Position numbers and translations under genes: made by a program. DNA of 64,000 nt from Moniliella sp. 'wahieum' (lineage: Eukaryota > Basidiomycota > Moniliellomycetes > Moniliellales > Moniliellaceae): positions 868,001 to 932,000 of the forward strand of contig RSEE01000001.1 of the NCBI GenBank assembly GCA_003971905.1, read 5' to 3'. Below, one piece after another: positions 9,546 through 21,394 of the stretch; the first letter of the stretch is position 1, and the number at the start of each line of letters is the position of its first letter. The notes under the pieces are model-generated. The model was not told the DNA's origin and did not search any database. It saw only the letters and a list, made by a program, of their open reading frames with translations.

Positions 9546-12141
9546 GGAGAGGCAAAGCGGACGACAGGAGGGCGGGACGGATGGCGGGGAGGAACGTCAG
9601 ATCTCAAAGAAGGAAAGTGGGGAAGGCGGGGGAGCGCAGCGCAGCACACTACTACTATCCGTGCACACATGCACATCTGCCCCCAGCAAGCGAACGCGTG
9701 GAGAAAGCCAGAGCCCAGCGAAACGCATGGACAGGGCACACTCGCCCCCTGCGCTTGCGCTCTCTGCGCGTGGCTGCAGCGGCCTGCTGCAGGCTGCCTT
9801 GGCACGGGCACTACACCAGTGCCAGCCAGACAGGGTCCAAGCGGGTGTGTGCCAGTGCGGCGCCACCCCTCGGCTCGGCAGCCAGCACCTGGGCCGGCGA
9901 CGCAGTGCCCCAGAGGACCCCACACGGCATGCTGCATAGCTCTCCCCAGCGTTGCCTGCCTTGCCCCCGCCCCCAGTGCCTGCCCACGCCGCCCAGGCCC
10001 CGTGGGCTCCCTCCTGCACCTGCACGCGGTGCGCCGCATGCCGCCTGCCACATGCCACATCCATGCCAACGCCAAACCCCGACCATACAGCGGCCAAAAG
10101 GTGGCATTCGATCGGCAATGCTTACTGCTTGGTGCCTGGCAATGCACAACGCCCTATCCGCTGTTGACAACGTCGACATCCGAGTTCAGAAGCCGAAATC
10201 GCCCCAGCTCCCCAACCAGACCTACGGGGCCTACAGGCCACCCTCCCCGCTCCCCGCTCCCCCTCATGGATCATCGATCGTCGACATCCCGCCCGCTGGG
10301 GGGCCATGCTGGCTATGCTCGACGTGCTCCCACCCGTCACACACACATGTACTCTTTCATACTGCATACACCCACCTGCCATGCAATGTGGCAAGCGTAT
10401 GTACATTCGTGCTTACGTACCTGCGTTTTTTCATGTTGCAGAGCCAATATGCATGGCCGATCGTGTGACATGTGGCATGTGCCTTCGACAGGTGAACGAA
10501 CGTACGTACGATGAATGTTATGCATGTTAACCCGTACGTTGAACGTTAAATGTCAAACGTTAAATGTGTTAAACTAGCTTCAATGGTGCAGCTGAAGCTT
10601 GAAGTTGATCCACGGCAAGCCGGCCAGCGCTAACCGGCGCTAATAACCGGGTAACCATGCTAAAAACCTCCACTTTTTTGACGTCCTTAGTACTGTTTTG
10701 TCGATTATTCCCAATTGCGCACGCCTTCCTCGGGCCCATGGCCTCGGGTTCGATGTCAGGATCTCAGATATCAGATCCAAGGGTACTCATTACTAGTGTC
10801 TTAGTTACCAGTGGCTGTCAGAAACGTCGCTGGAACCGTCGGGAGAGAAGATACGCCGCACTTGGCGGCCTCAGGCTGAACTACCCTGGTCGTGTTGCGC
10901 CTGGCTGCGCAGGCTGCGCTACTGCTCCACGCCCGCTTGAAAGCCATGCGGTTCTGGAATCCCACATCCCCCGCAAACTCTGCTGAAAGCGCTGAAGCAG
11001 GCTGAAGCTGAAGCTCTTGAAAAACTAAGTTCAACTGAACGTTTAACACGTTTATAACACGTTTAACCGTTTAACGAAGGTTCAGCCTGAGCACTTAGCC
11101 TGAGTGCCTGAACAATCATCAAATCATCGATTCGATCGCCGGTAAATATATTGTGAATCATGGTGACGATCACCTGTCCGAAAAGTGCTTCGGGAAGCTG
11201 AAGGGCCGCATATGTCCAAGTACTAAGTATAGGGATGCAAAAAAGGACTCATGGAGAGAAAAAAGATGGAGAGAAGGTTTGGGTTACTCCGGCCCGGTTG
11301 TTGTGGGTCTCAGATCTCATCGATCTCATGATAGAGGCCACGATTTTCCAATGATTAATGGGAAAAGATGCATGTGGTAACTCGAGGATCAGACCTCCAG
11401 ATGGTTGCATGCCGTGTATTCACATCAGACAGCGCTTGCCAAGGGCGGGCCAGGCCAGGGGGATTACCCAGGTTTGAGGGGTACAATCCCTTACAAGACG
11501 GAAGGACGACTCACGGTCGTTTCGGGCGTGGGCTATAAAAAGTTAGTTGGTGGATCCGAGAGAAGGAGAACTAAGAGCGAGGAGAGGCCTTTGGGCGTGA
11601 AGCCGAGGCGGCGGCATATGTGGCAAGGCGCATCCGCTTAGTAACGTGTGAATCCTCCGGGTCTTGGGGACGGATATAGAGGCAGTGGAAGAGAACAAAC
11701 GTTGCCAGAGTTGGGACGGAACAGGGGTTACTGGTGACGTGACTGGAAAGGAACCCAAGGGATAATCTGGTACGGGGACTCGACGAGGCTGAAAGAAGGC
11801 TCGCCCGACTGGGTAGATGGAAAGCTGAGGGACGAGGTTGGAAGACGAAGATGTAGCTAAATGGAGACGAGAAGTACTATAAATCAATTAACTGGAAACT
11901 AGTAATGGACGGAAGGGAAAACTAGGCATGGGCTAGCGGTGCTATGCTTCTCACCAATGTGGCACTGCATTCTCGAGGGCCTGTATTAATTCGGGCCAAG
12001 TTTTGGCATCTGATTTGGTTCCAGTTTCGGATCAGAAGGTTTTGGTTCGGGCGGAGGGGGGCAAAGCAGTCAAGGTGAAATATCCACTCTGCTTCGAGGG
12101 GGGGCTCGGAAGGAAACCAAGGAAGCCAGGGTGGACAATCT
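9546..12141. other. Gene-poor tract with heptamer repeats
   Basis: About 2.6 kb. The part from 9546 to about 10500 is very GC-rich and stop-poor, so open frames over 300 codons occur on both strands at once; they are Ala/Pro/Arg/Cys-rich, have no domain and I do not count them as genes. From 10537 a run of AACGTT-based heptamers occurs, and 11033-11080 has several CGTTTAAC-like repeats. The rest, to 12141, shows no splice-ready coding pattern that I can support. Confidence 0.6.
10537..10564. repeat. 7-bp tandem array, AACGTT type
   Basis: Four consecutive 7-bp units: CGTTGAA, CGTTAAA, TGTCAAA and CGTTAAA. In register they give the 6-bp palindrome AACGTT separated by one base. Confidence 0.75.
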
Positions 12142-12695
12142 AGCCAGGCTCCCTGCGGTGGTGGTCACCTAGTAGTGGCTCAGCAGATGGCTCTAGAGGC
12201 GGGCATCGCGGTGGTGATCACCGCTCGGGAAACGACCAGTCGTGGGACAACACCATAGTTCACTATTACAACAAGGTCCGCTCTGTCCACCAAGCTGGAG
12301 CCGTTATGTGGGATGATACGCTGGCTCAGTATGCCAAAAACTCTCTGGCCTCCGATAACTGCGTGTTCAAGCACAGTGGTGGAAAGTATGGCGAGAACAT
12401 CGCCGAGGCTTACTCCACCGTTATACGGCTGCGATGAAGGAGTGGTACGATGAGTACAAAGACTACAACTACGCCAACCCTGACTTCCTGGAGAACACGG
12501 GGCACTTCTCTCACATGGTCTGAAAAGGCACCAATAAAGTTGTTGGATGCATCCAGCAATAAACGTGCGAGTACAGCGACACATTTGTCGTGTGTGACAT
12601 GTGGGTACAGCCCAGCGGGCAATATCGTCGGTGGTAATTCCTTCAAGGAAAACGTTCTCCTACGGAAGGGAGATTCGAGAGATAGCGATAAGCAG
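12142..12695 (+). pseudogene. CAP/PR-1-like secreted protein, degraded
   Basis: From about 12195 the plus strand encodes most of a CAP (SCP/PR-1) domain: VMWDDTLAQYAKNSL, the conserved C-x-F-x-H-S-GG-x-YGENIAE block, then EWYDEYKDYNY, FSHMV, KVVGC and VVCDMWVQPSGN. Functional family members are secreted, sterol- or lipid-binding proteins. Here FSHMV is followed by TGA where the family has tryptophan (TGG), and a second in-frame TAA follows KVVGCIQQ. Two frame breaks also occur, near 12423 and 12622. The TGG-to-TGA change keeps the length, so it cannot be a lost base like the breaks elsewhere in this window. No start codon or signal peptide is found in frame, since a TAG lies just upstream. 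I call it a pseudogene; sequencing substitutions are the alternative. Confidence 0.7.
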
Positions 12696-12941
12696 TGATC
12701 TGCCGTGTATATATCGCGCGAAAGCTGATCATCTCCGGAGGCAAAAGTCAAATTCTTTCTGTGACGATCGAGATCGATCAGATCCTTCTCCATTATGTTG
12801 ATCCAGCTGGCCTGGGCCAGCTATGGTGTAGGCCACGAGAACGCCACAGCAAAATTTTGTGACAAATTCAACACGTTGATCGCCTATAAGGAGGTGCGTG
12901 GAAAGGGCGCAAGGCGAAAGAAACGCGAGGGAGCGAACACT

Positions 12942-14341
12942 TTAGTACTCCTCTTCAACCTCCTCTTCCACCGTCTCGGCAGCAACCTCCTCGTAGTCCT
13001 TCTCAGAGCCGCCAGGTCCTCGCGGGCCTCGGAGAACTCGCCCTCCTCCATACCCTCACCAACATACCAGTGAACAAAGGCACGTTTCGAGTAAAGCAGG
13101 TCGAACTTGCGGTCCAAGCGGGTCCAGGCCGAAGCAATAGCCGTTGTGTTGGACAGCATGCAGAGTGAGCGGCTGACCTTAGCCAGGTCTCCCCCGGCAA
13201 CTTGTGTGGGTGGCTCGTTGCAGATACCAATCTTGAAGCCAGTGGGGCACCAGTCGACGAACTGGATCGTGCGTTGGTCTTGATAGCCGCCACGGCAGCG
13301 TTGACGTCCTTGGGGACGACATCGCCACGGTAAAGGAGACAAGAGGCCATGAACTTGCCCTCACGCGGGTCGCACTTGACCATCTGAGTTCCCTTCTCAA
13401 ACGCAGAATAAGTCATCTCCGCCACGCTGTTCTGCTCGTGTGCGGCATTGTCTGCCGAAAGGATGGGGGAGAGCGAGGCGAGGGGAAGTGGATGCGGGGG
13501 AAAGGAACCAGGTTAGTCTGGAACTCGTTCAGATCCACGTTGAGTGAGCCATCGAAGCGGAGCGAGGCCGTGACGGATGAGACGACCTGAGCAATGAGCG
13601 GTTGAGGTTCGAGTATGACGGCGATTGGATACCGAGCTTCGTCTTGGCAATGTCGTACAGGGCCTCATTATCGACCATGAACGAACAGTCAGAGTTCTCC
13701 AGCGTGGTATGAGTCGTCAGGACTGAGTTGTACGGCTCGACAACCGACGACGCATCATCGGGGCAGGATACACTGAGAACTCGAGCTTGGCCTTCTTTCC
13801 GTAGTCCTGGGCCAGATGGTCGAGCAGGAGAGAGCCAAAGCCCGAGCCCGTACCACCACCAAACGAGTGGAAGACGAAGAAGCCCTGAAGGCCCGACGTG
13901 GCGTCGGCCAGCTTGCGGACGCGGTCGAGCGTCTCGTCGATCAACTCCTTACCCACAGTGTAATGACCGCGGGCGTAGTTGTTCGCAGCATCTTCCTTGC
14001 CGTCACGAGGGTCTCGGGGTGGAAGAGCGAACGGTATGTACCCGTGCGCACCTCGTCAACAACGTTGGGCTCCAGATCAACGTAAACCGACCGGGGAACG
14101 TACTTGCCCGAACCCGTCTCAGAGAAGAAGGTGCTGAATCCGTCGTCACTCTGCGAGGGCGAGCCCTCCAGAATGTGGCCGTCAGGCGAAAGGCCGTGCT
14201 CAGCCAGGTAAAGTTCCCAGCAAGCATTGCCGATTTGGATACCGGCCTGGCCGACGTGGAGAGAGATAACCTGTCGGCGGGGGGAAGCGTTAGAGCTGGA
14301 GAAGGCAAGCGAAGCCACGGGATGCGCCATACCTCACGCAT
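12942..14341 (-). CDS. TUB1: Alpha-tubulin
   Basis: This encodes the structural GTP-binding subunit that dimerises with beta-tubulin to form microtubules. Exon 1 (14333-14341) is only ATG CGT GAG (MRE); a 62-bp intron (14271-14332) precedes [20 protein letters not shown]. The tubulin signature GGGTGSG is present, followed by the M-loop region, [19 protein letters not shown], and a C-terminus ending EEEY (the terminal residue subject to tyrosination and detyrosination cycles in other eukaryotes). Six frame breaks, near 14001, 13760, 13599, 13483, 13277 and 13004, each fit exactly one missing third-position base, and the frame cycles 2-0-1-2-0-1-2 as predicted. Between breaks the protein is almost perfectly conserved. 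I therefore treat it as an intact gene damaged by base-calling loss. A disrupted second copy is the less likely reading. Confidence 0.92.
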
Positions 14342-14526
14342 GTTGCTTGAGAAGGATCAAAGGACTAGGGGGAGAGATGCGGAAGCGATGGGGGGGAGTA
14401 CTCAGCCCTGGCAAAGTAACGTGCAGTGGCGAAAGCGGCCGGTGGTGGAGAGAAAAAAGAAGCGCAGCTGCTGCGTGCTGCTCTATACCCGATGATGCGT
14501 CGAGCCAGCTCGCAACCCACAGGGCC

Positions 14527-14547
14527 AGGCCTTAGGCCTTAGGCCTT
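14527..14547. repeat. 7-bp tandem array, AGGCCTT type
   Basis: Three exact copies of AGGCCTT, followed by a partial AGG. Each unit is the 6-bp palindrome AGGCCT plus one T. A related fragment is seen near 16460. Confidence 0.85.
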
Positions 14548-14661
14548 AGGCGTTACTGAGGCTCGCTCTCACTGCTCCAGTGCAGGTCTCTGTGCCTGGC
14601 GCTGCCAACAACATCGTGCAAGTTCCCCCGTGCCTGTGTTGATAGTGTCGATCATGCAATA

Positions 14662-14682
14662 CGCATCACGCATCACACATCA
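14662..14682. repeat. 7-bp tandem array, CGCATCA type
   Basis: Three units, CGCATCA, CGCATCA and CACATCA; read on the other strand they match the CGTGATG/CATGATG family seen elsewhere in the window. Confidence 0.7.
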
Positions 14683-15342
14683 AATAGTCTCGGGCCCATC
14701 CAGGGGCACGCGTCGGGTGTGCTCTGGCACTCGACTTCCTTTTTGATTTTTGCGCCATACAGAAGCGGCCTCTCAACGGTATGGCTGGGACCACTCGCTT
14801 TCACTTCCCTGGGACCTCTCCTCTCTCACTCTTGTCGTATAGCACACCGGCATCACGCATGTACGGCATCTCTATGCCATCCAGCCTCTCGCCCGGAATC
14901 GGGGGGGTGCTTGTGTGGTCCACGGATAAAGATGACATCAATTTTATGCAATGGCCCATGGCTCCTCGCCCTATAGATCGAGATTAATAAAGGGTTCTAA
15001 CGTATCCTGACGAGAATCTCCCTTCTCTTTGGATCTGAGATAGAGGCAGGGGTTGGAGTGCGATGTGACTAACGATGCGCTATCACTTGTGATAGAGCGG
15101 CTGTATGGGTCAAGTCCCTATTAGGGCAAAAGCAGATGATAAACTACTGGAGTATAGCGACTACTGTAGCGCTTGCCGTGACTGACGCCTCGTCTTCACC
15201 TTCGTTTGCACCGTTGCGCTCAAGGTCAGACTAGCGTCAGATGCTCAGAGGCAGCAATCTCTGAAGATTGTTTCCTTTTACTCGAAACAGTGCAATCATC
15301 TTTGGAAGTTATATAGAAGCTGTAGCTACCCTCATTAAGACG

Positions 15343-15356
15343 CGTGATGCATGATG
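15343..15356. repeat. 7-bp tandem pair, CATGATG type
   Basis: Two adjacent units, CGTGATG and CATGATG. Confidence 0.6.
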
Positions 15357-16281
15357 CACCAACGCGGATCATCCCCCTGGTGATCATCGACACGTCTGCT
15401 GAGCGCCACCACCTGCCTGGTGTGTTTGGCCAAGATCACTATCGAGTCCCTCCTCCGGCTCAGTGTGGTCGCGTCACCCTCGAAGACCATCAGATGGCTC
15501 CAGGTCTCATCAACATCCTCGCATGTCTCCCTATCGATCGACCCGCAGGTGGGGAAAACGAAAATTGGAGGGGAGGTCACTCTGGCAGACTGTGGCCTGG
15601 TGAGCTATGCTGCTGCACAGGTCGGTGGTATTGGGGTCGAAAGGCGTACACACAGGGGACATGGTCAGAGGGCGTTTGTGGAGCGGCTTGCGACAGAGAC
15701 GGAGAGGGTGGGCCGTGTCAGAACTGGAGCGGAGTCCAACGATATATAAAGGTGGTGATGGGGAGAGGATGGATTCATGACCTCCAACGAGAAAAGAACA
15801 AGGATATGGCAGTTGGCATTCGAAGGATTCTTTTAGCGGACGAGCGGCAGTATGAGAGGGGAGGGGGGAGAGGAATCAGCGCAAGCAGCGTAGAATGCGG
15901 CAAATGCGGCACGATTTCGCAGCCACACTGAGGAAGGGATTGGGCAAACAAGAACGTCCAAGGAGAAAAGTAGAGCACTGCAATGATGGAGTGGTGGTGG
16001 TGGGTTGAACGTTAAACGTGGTCGGAGGCCGGAGAGTCTGCTAAATAAGCCTCACACTGCTAGACTAATCATTCAGCCACACGCCACGCCCTGCTACACC
16101 AAGAAGAGGCGTGGGTTCTAACAAGCCGATTGTGAAAGAGGACGAGGTCTGCAGGGAGAAGGTGATGGATCTATACTCCAAAAGAGAGAGGGGCCCGTTA
16201 GGCCGCGCTTAGGGACAGAATATAAGGGAGAGTCGGATAGAACACTGAGAGCGCCAAGTGTGATGCGTGACCAGCTGCATG

Positions 16282-16295
16282 CATGATGCATGATG
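16282..16295. repeat. 7-bp tandem pair, CATGATG type
   Basis: Two exact adjacent copies of CATGATG, flanked by GCATG. Confidence 0.6.
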
Positions 16296-17158
16296 CCGCT
16301 GACTCCGATGTTATACACCACGAGATCCGATCGATCCCAATACACACAGATGCATTTTGCCCTTAGTGCCTAGTACTGGAGTCAGTGTTTGAGCTATTAG
16401 CCTCGCATTACTTATTCGTTGTTCAGGCACTCTTTTACTGCAAGTAGTTTTCTTGGCACCTTGGCCTTAGGCCTTATTGCCCGAGAGGTGTGGTCAATGA
16501 TCGGCATGTGAAGGTGACGTGGCATTTGATGCCGTCGAGGGGGTCGGACAGGGTCAGACAGAGCCAGACTGCAGACTACTGTGGAGCAGCCAAAATGTTG
16601 TCGTGGCGTCAGCGGCGGCCGGATTGCGGGGAAGGTACGTCTATCTGCCGGCGAACGGGCAGGAGGACTTGCTCGAACAGCAGGAAAGGCAGAGCGCGGT
16701 CTTTGTTGCGACACATTGTGATGTGCGGTGCGCGACGCGTGGAGTATGAACGTTTCAGGGTTCCGTTTATTGCGGGGGCGGGGCATGGTGATATCCGGTG
16801 ATATACGTGTCCTACCCGCCCCCTCTGTCCCACCAGGGCAAGGGCTTCGCCCGTCGGCCTGGGCGCTGAGCCCCTGAGCCACCGGCCGAAGGGAGCAGCA
16901 GGCCATACGGTTAGTGCAGGCAACCAAATGCACCTGGCCGGGCGGGGCGAGCCAAAGAGCAGATGCGACGTGGCGGGGGAGATGGCTCTTGCCCCATGGC
17001 CAGCGGAGCTAGCGTCCATAGTATGCGCGATCTCTGGGATGCCTGTCGTGGCCATAAAAGTTTGAAGCTTTGCGGTTTGGCCTGCAAGCGGCAAGCTGCA
17101 GCTTCAGAGATCTAAGGGCGCGCTGGTCGCTGATCGATGTCGAGGATCGCTGATCCTC

Positions 17159-17193
17159 GATCCACGATCCACGATCACCGATCACCGGTCACC
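17159..17193. repeat. 7-bp tandem array, GATCCAC type
   Basis: Five consecutive heptamers: GATCCAC twice, GATCACC twice, GGTCACC once. Just 5' lie further GATC-containing words. It lies 350 bp upstream of KES1. Confidence 0.75.
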
Positions 17194-17539
17194 CGCGTTC
17201 AGCGCCGAGAAAATGGAGGCACTGGGGCACTCTTGGGGGCCATCAGGCGGGGATGGCGGGCGGACAGCGTATGGTGATATGAGGCAGGCTGGGCAGGGCT
17301 GTGCATGAGGGCAGTGTAGCGATTAGGGTTGCCCACGTCTTTCAACCACATTCGTCCGCTCCCCGCCGCGGAAACTTGCGAGTTTTGGGTTGAACGTTGG
17401 ACACCACCACCACCCGCCCCTACCTCCTCCCTCCCCTCCCCAGCACCTCTGGCCCCTCCAGCATCCCCACCCTCTCCTCCTAACACCAGTCCCTACGTGC
17501 CTGCATTGCTCCCTCTGATTTCACCACCACGAACGCATA

Positions 17540-18834
17540 ATGGGATTGTCTGGCTTGCTCGGCTCGTCCAAGACGCCGCCCAAGGACAAGGACGCACAGG
17601 ACAATGCCGACGACATGGAGGAGCTTGACGAGGAGAATGGCAGCATCCTTCTCAGCTTGATTGGACAGCTGCGTATTGGGATGGATTTGTCCCGTGTTAC
17701 ACTGCCCACTTTTGTCCTCGAACCTCGCTCGATGCTGGAGCGCATCACTGACTTCATGTCCCACCCCGACCTCATCTTTGGCGCGGGAAAGATCGAAGAC
17801 CCAGCCGAACGTTTTGTTGCGGTCATGCGCTACTACCTTGCCGGATGGCATATCAAGCCAAAGGGCGTAAAGAAGCCGTATGTACCGCTCTGCCTGCCTC
17901 CTTTACGAGCGCCTGAACCTAACCTCATCCTCATCTGCAGGTACAATCCTGTGCTTGGAGAGTTTTTTGAGTGCTCTTACACATACGCCGATGGTTCTCA
18001 CGGCTACTACATTGCGGAGCAAGGTGTGTTGATATCTCTATTCTTTCGTGCTGGCCATTAACCTTGGCATTACCAGTGTCGCATCACCCCCCGATCAGCG
18101 CCTACTTTTACTGTTCGCCCGACCACAATGTGCTTATTTATGGCGAGCTGCAGCCGAAGAGCAAATTCTTGGGTAACAGTGCGGCAACGCTTATGGGTGG
18201 CGAGAGCCGGGTTGTACTTCTTGACCGGCTAGCCGACGGCGAGTATGTCATTGGAATGCCCAACATGTACGCCCGAGGGATTCTCTTTGGCAAAATGGTT
18301 TTGGAATTGGGCGACACGTCGCTAATTGAGTGCAAGGCCACCGACATGGCCTGCACGGTTGAATTCAAGACCAAGGGCTATTTCACAGGCACCTACAATG
18401 CCATTGAGGGCAAGGTGACCAAGAAGGGTAAGAGTGTGGGCGAGGTGACTGGTAAGTGGTCAAACGAAATGGATTACAAGAATGCTTCGACGGGCAAGAC
18501 GTCGGTCTTGTTCTCTGCCAAGAATGCTGTCATTGCACCTAAATCAGTGCGACCCGAAGCTGAGCAGGCGCCCAACGAGTCGCGTCGCCTGTGGGCTCAG
18601 GTTACCAAGGCAATCGCCGCCAAAGACATGAATGGCGCGACTGAACACAAGACCGCGATCGAGGATGCCCAGCGGCGTTCGACGCGTGAGCGTGAGGAGA
18701 ACAACTTGGACTTTGTTCCGCGCTTCTTCGTTTATGCCGAGTCGCTTGGGAGGTACGTGCCGCGGATCAACGCTCTGTCAGCTCCCTTCCAGGCTCCTGC
18801 TGTGGCACATTATTTTGCTCAGCTGCACTCGTAA
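17540..18834 (+). CDS. KES1: Oxysterol-binding protein, Kes1/Osh4 type
   Basis: This is a soluble sterol/PI4P exchange protein of the short OSBP-related class, consisting only of the lipid-binding domain. Exons are 17540-17877, 17941-18023 and 18077-18834; introns of 63 and 53 bp start GTATGT and GTGTGT and end CAG. The joined product is about 392 residues, against 434 in yeast Kes1. Visible features are the N-terminal lid region, KPYNPVLGEFF, and the family signature EQVSHHPPISA created exactly by the second splice. They are followed by SKFLGNS, GEYVIGMPNMYARGI and the C-terminal RRLWAQVTKAIAAKD helix. There is no PH domain, ankyrin repeat or FFAT motif, which fits the Kes1 class. No frame break is needed. 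The last 40 residues after VPRFF are less conserved and could hide a late frame shift. Confidence 0.92.
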
Positions 18835-20514
18835 ACTGTTCGTGCTAGGCTAAGGGGTTCATCCTCCTGTCTATCTCTATCTCCTCCCTTCTCTCTAGTT
18901 TTGTTCAACCGGTCAACATGCTGTGATTTTTCTCTATAGTGAAATCACCCCCACCCCGATATGTGGATGCCTTAGTAGTCGCAGATCACATTCTGAAGTA
19001 GTGCCACACTGCCACATCCCAACATCATTTCCCGGCGGTAGGAACTGTGGCTATTTGAAGAGCCGGCGAGCGGGGCACCGCCAGAAGGGGCTTGCCTTGC
19101 CAAATATATTGACCAATGGCACTGGATAGACCAATGTACCTGAAGTTGATGACGTTGATGCATGGTCATATGTGCATGCCGTACCTGCCGCACCACCATC
19201 TTGCATCACAAGCATCGCTCTTGGCAAGTCTTACACATTGCAGCATCAGTGCCATCACAGCTGTTTAAGAGGACCGCATACGGCAGTTCATCACTCCACG
19301 TATCCAAGCCGCCTGTCGCATTGCTCATCATCACTCTTCGACCCGTGGTTGATGTAGAGCCGAAACACCCTGTGGCAAGTTCACGGCTCATCTCCGCTCT
19401 TCGCTCCGGCGGCCACAGCGCTGGTAGCACCTCCCCGCCCGTGAGACGGCCCTGCCCCACCTTTTGTTACGCATGACGACTGGCGCGCCCACCTCCTCCT
19501 CCTGTACAGCCTGCCCCAAGCAATTGAACCCGTGGGGCACACGCGACGATGAGTGTGTATGTGTGTGCATGCACTAGCCTTGCCCGAGTGCATTGGACAG
19601 CACGCCGTTGTCCGCAAATTCGTTGAGCCGATCCACCCCCCACTGCTATCTGGCGCGCCGTGACCCTCACAACGCATTCCGGATCGCTTGGCGACCCTGA
19701 GGTGTGCTGGGGCACTGCCCTATAGGTTATAGTATCTGACTCATATGCGGCCTATGTACCTTCAGCCACCTGTGTGCCCCACCCCCATCCTATCTCGAAC
19801 TCAAAACGGGTTCCTCTTCCCTCTCAATATCCTCAATATCATGCGGCGCTCACGACACACAAGTCCCGGCACCTTTCCATCATTACACGCTTTGTAGCCT
19901 ACAACAGGCCTCTTCAGTCGCGGTGACCATGGCTTCCCTTATTCTATCGGTAATTGTGTCTCTCAATCGTTTCCAGAGCGCACATGTTCCTCATCATATA
20001 TATAGACTAGGAGAGGTTTATACAATAACCAAAAGGCAGTTCGCTCACTGGGCAATTGTTTTCGGCTACTCACACCTACTGTACATCAACTACCATTTTA
20101 ATGAGGACTTTTTGTACACTCACTATCTTCATGCCGGATCTCTTATCCTAACATCCCATATAGCTGTAACGATGAAGCTAAGAATGCGTTTTCTACACAT
20201 TCGAAGTATATATATAGTCTACAAACTAAGCCTGCAGTGGTCTTCTCGGTGCCAGAGTCGTCGTCAGAGCGCTGCATGGCTGTGATGGAGACTTGTGTGC
20301 AAAAATGCAGTTGTGTTTCTATTCCTGGCCGATGAAATGATGAAACGGTTGATGTGAATGGTCATATGTGCCCTTATTGGCATACAAGATGTACGAGCAA
20401 GCAAGCCAATGAATGGCGATCGCACTGTTGCTTAATGGTCCTGCGAAGAATAACAGCGGTTTTCAGGTTTGAGCCTTTGTTCAATCTAATACCTTGGGTT
20501 GTACCCAACTGTCA
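18835..20514. other. Intergenic stretch, no gene seen
   Basis: About 1.7 kb between KES1 and tRNA-Leu. It starts with a pyrimidine-rich 3'-flanking segment. The part from 19900 to 20300 is AT-richer than its surroundings and contains a 120-codon open frame (19923-20285) of hydrophobic and aromatic residues without any domain. I see no supported gene. Confidence 0.55.
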
Positions 20515-20611
20515 GGCGAGATAGCGAAGTGGTCTAACGCGCTGTGTTAAGGCATCTTGAGTTCCTTGACCGCAGTCCTCCGGGGCGTGGGTTCGAATCC
20601 CACTCTCGTCA
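20515..20611 (+). tRNA. tRNA-Leu(AAG) with intron
   Basis: The acceptor stem GGCGAGA pairs with TCTCGTC (one G-T pair). The D loop carries AAGTGGTCTAA, a long variable arm CCTCCGG is present, as expected of a class II leucine tRNA, and the T loop reads TTCGAATC. The anticodon stem CTGTG/CGCAG encloses TTAAGG-C with anticodon AAG at 20549-20551. A 17-nt intron (20553-20569) sits at the canonical place one base 3' of the anticodon. The intron contains CCTTGA, able to pair with the anticodon in the precursor. Confidence 0.93.
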
Positions 20612-20614
20612 CTC

Positions 20615-20619
20615 TTTTT
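20615..20619 (+). terminator. RNA polymerase III T-tract
   Basis: Five T residues start three bases after the discriminator base of tRNA-Leu, a standard Pol III stop. Confidence 0.8.
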
Positions 20620-21394
20620 GCTTCTTGTCTTTGCAGTCGTTCTGGCAACGTTTTACATGCACCAGCCATTCCTGTGCTGTTCACGCTGGGTTGTCTGAAC
20701 AGCGTATGCCAAGCTCAGGCACATCAGGAATAGGCCACTGGGCCTGACGAACGCAAATACCCCTTGGAAGTACATGGCGGTGCGTAGCAGTTCCCCTCAC
20801 ATACAATCTTTCTATTAGTTGTTTTTGCTATAGTCCTGTCGCCAATCCGTACCCAGCGAGAGAGGCATAACAACCAGCTAGAGGCACGCACACCAGAAGT
20901 GGGTGCTGTGTTGAGAAGGGTAGCAGCGCGCAGGTGGGAAGACAGGACGAGTGATTGGACAGAGCAGCGTGTAGGAGACGACGACGTGATGATACCGATA
21001 TTTCTTTTGAAGGGCTGGGGTAGAAGATTTGTGCACCTTAGAGAGCCAGGCGATTATAAGCCGGCAAGAAAGCACAAATGAGAGAGGAAGATAGGCATGC
21101 GAGGGTCAGGAAGGAAGTTGGGACGTGGGGGTTCACGTAAGACAAGCCAAGGGGGTAGATATGGAATGAGTCCAGCTGCACTTTTGCGTGCTGCTGTTGA
21201 TCGGGGAGAAGGGGGAGGAGAGAATTCAAGCCAGGCGCAAGAACGGGAAACGGATCCTCTCAAGGCGCGTGCGTGAACAATACTGACACCTTCCCTACCC
21301 AGACAGGAAATCCTGAGGTCAGTTTAGGCCGTTAGGACATTTCGGCCTTCGTCCGGTCACGTGCTTTAAGGCCGAAGTGCGGAAGACAACCTAT
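20620..21394. other. Intergenic stretch, no gene seen
   Basis: About 775 bp. Short frames on the minus strand (for example 21054-21263) have no domain. A GGCC/GGCCTT-rich patch lies at 21327-21375 just downstream of the next gene's stop. Nothing else is visible. Confidence 0.5.

Larger units (their letters stand above)
14342..17539. other. Gene-poor tract rich in heptamer repeats
   Basis: About 3.2 kb between divergently transcribed alpha-tubulin and KES1. It holds at least five short arrays with 7-bp period: AGGCCTT at 14527, CGCATCA at 14662, CGTGATG at 15343, CATGATG at 16282 and GATCCAC/GATCACC at 17159. The largest open frame (15344-15931, plus) lacks any recognisable domain and I reject it. 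Both promoters must lie here. The pyrimidine-rich stretch 17400-17520 with a TGAACGTTGG element sits directly upstream of KES1. Confidence 0.55.

Noticed and set aside
12795-13073. Plus-strand frame after the CAP pseudogene
   Set aside because: Most of it is antisense to the alpha-tubulin C-terminus, and the free N-terminal part has no recognisable domain.
12942-14341. Alpha-tubulin as a pseudogene or a programmed-frameshift gene
   Set aside because: All six breaks fit single missing bases at base runs, the residues between them are almost invariant, and the start, splice sites and EEEY end are intact. Base-calling loss explains everything.
15344-15931. 195-codon plus-strand frame as a gene
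   Set aside because: No domain, no codon pattern like the neighbours, and it overlaps heptamer repeats.
19923-20285. 120-codon hydrophobic frame as a membrane protein
   Set aside because: Composition follows local AT richness; no conserved motif or exon partner.
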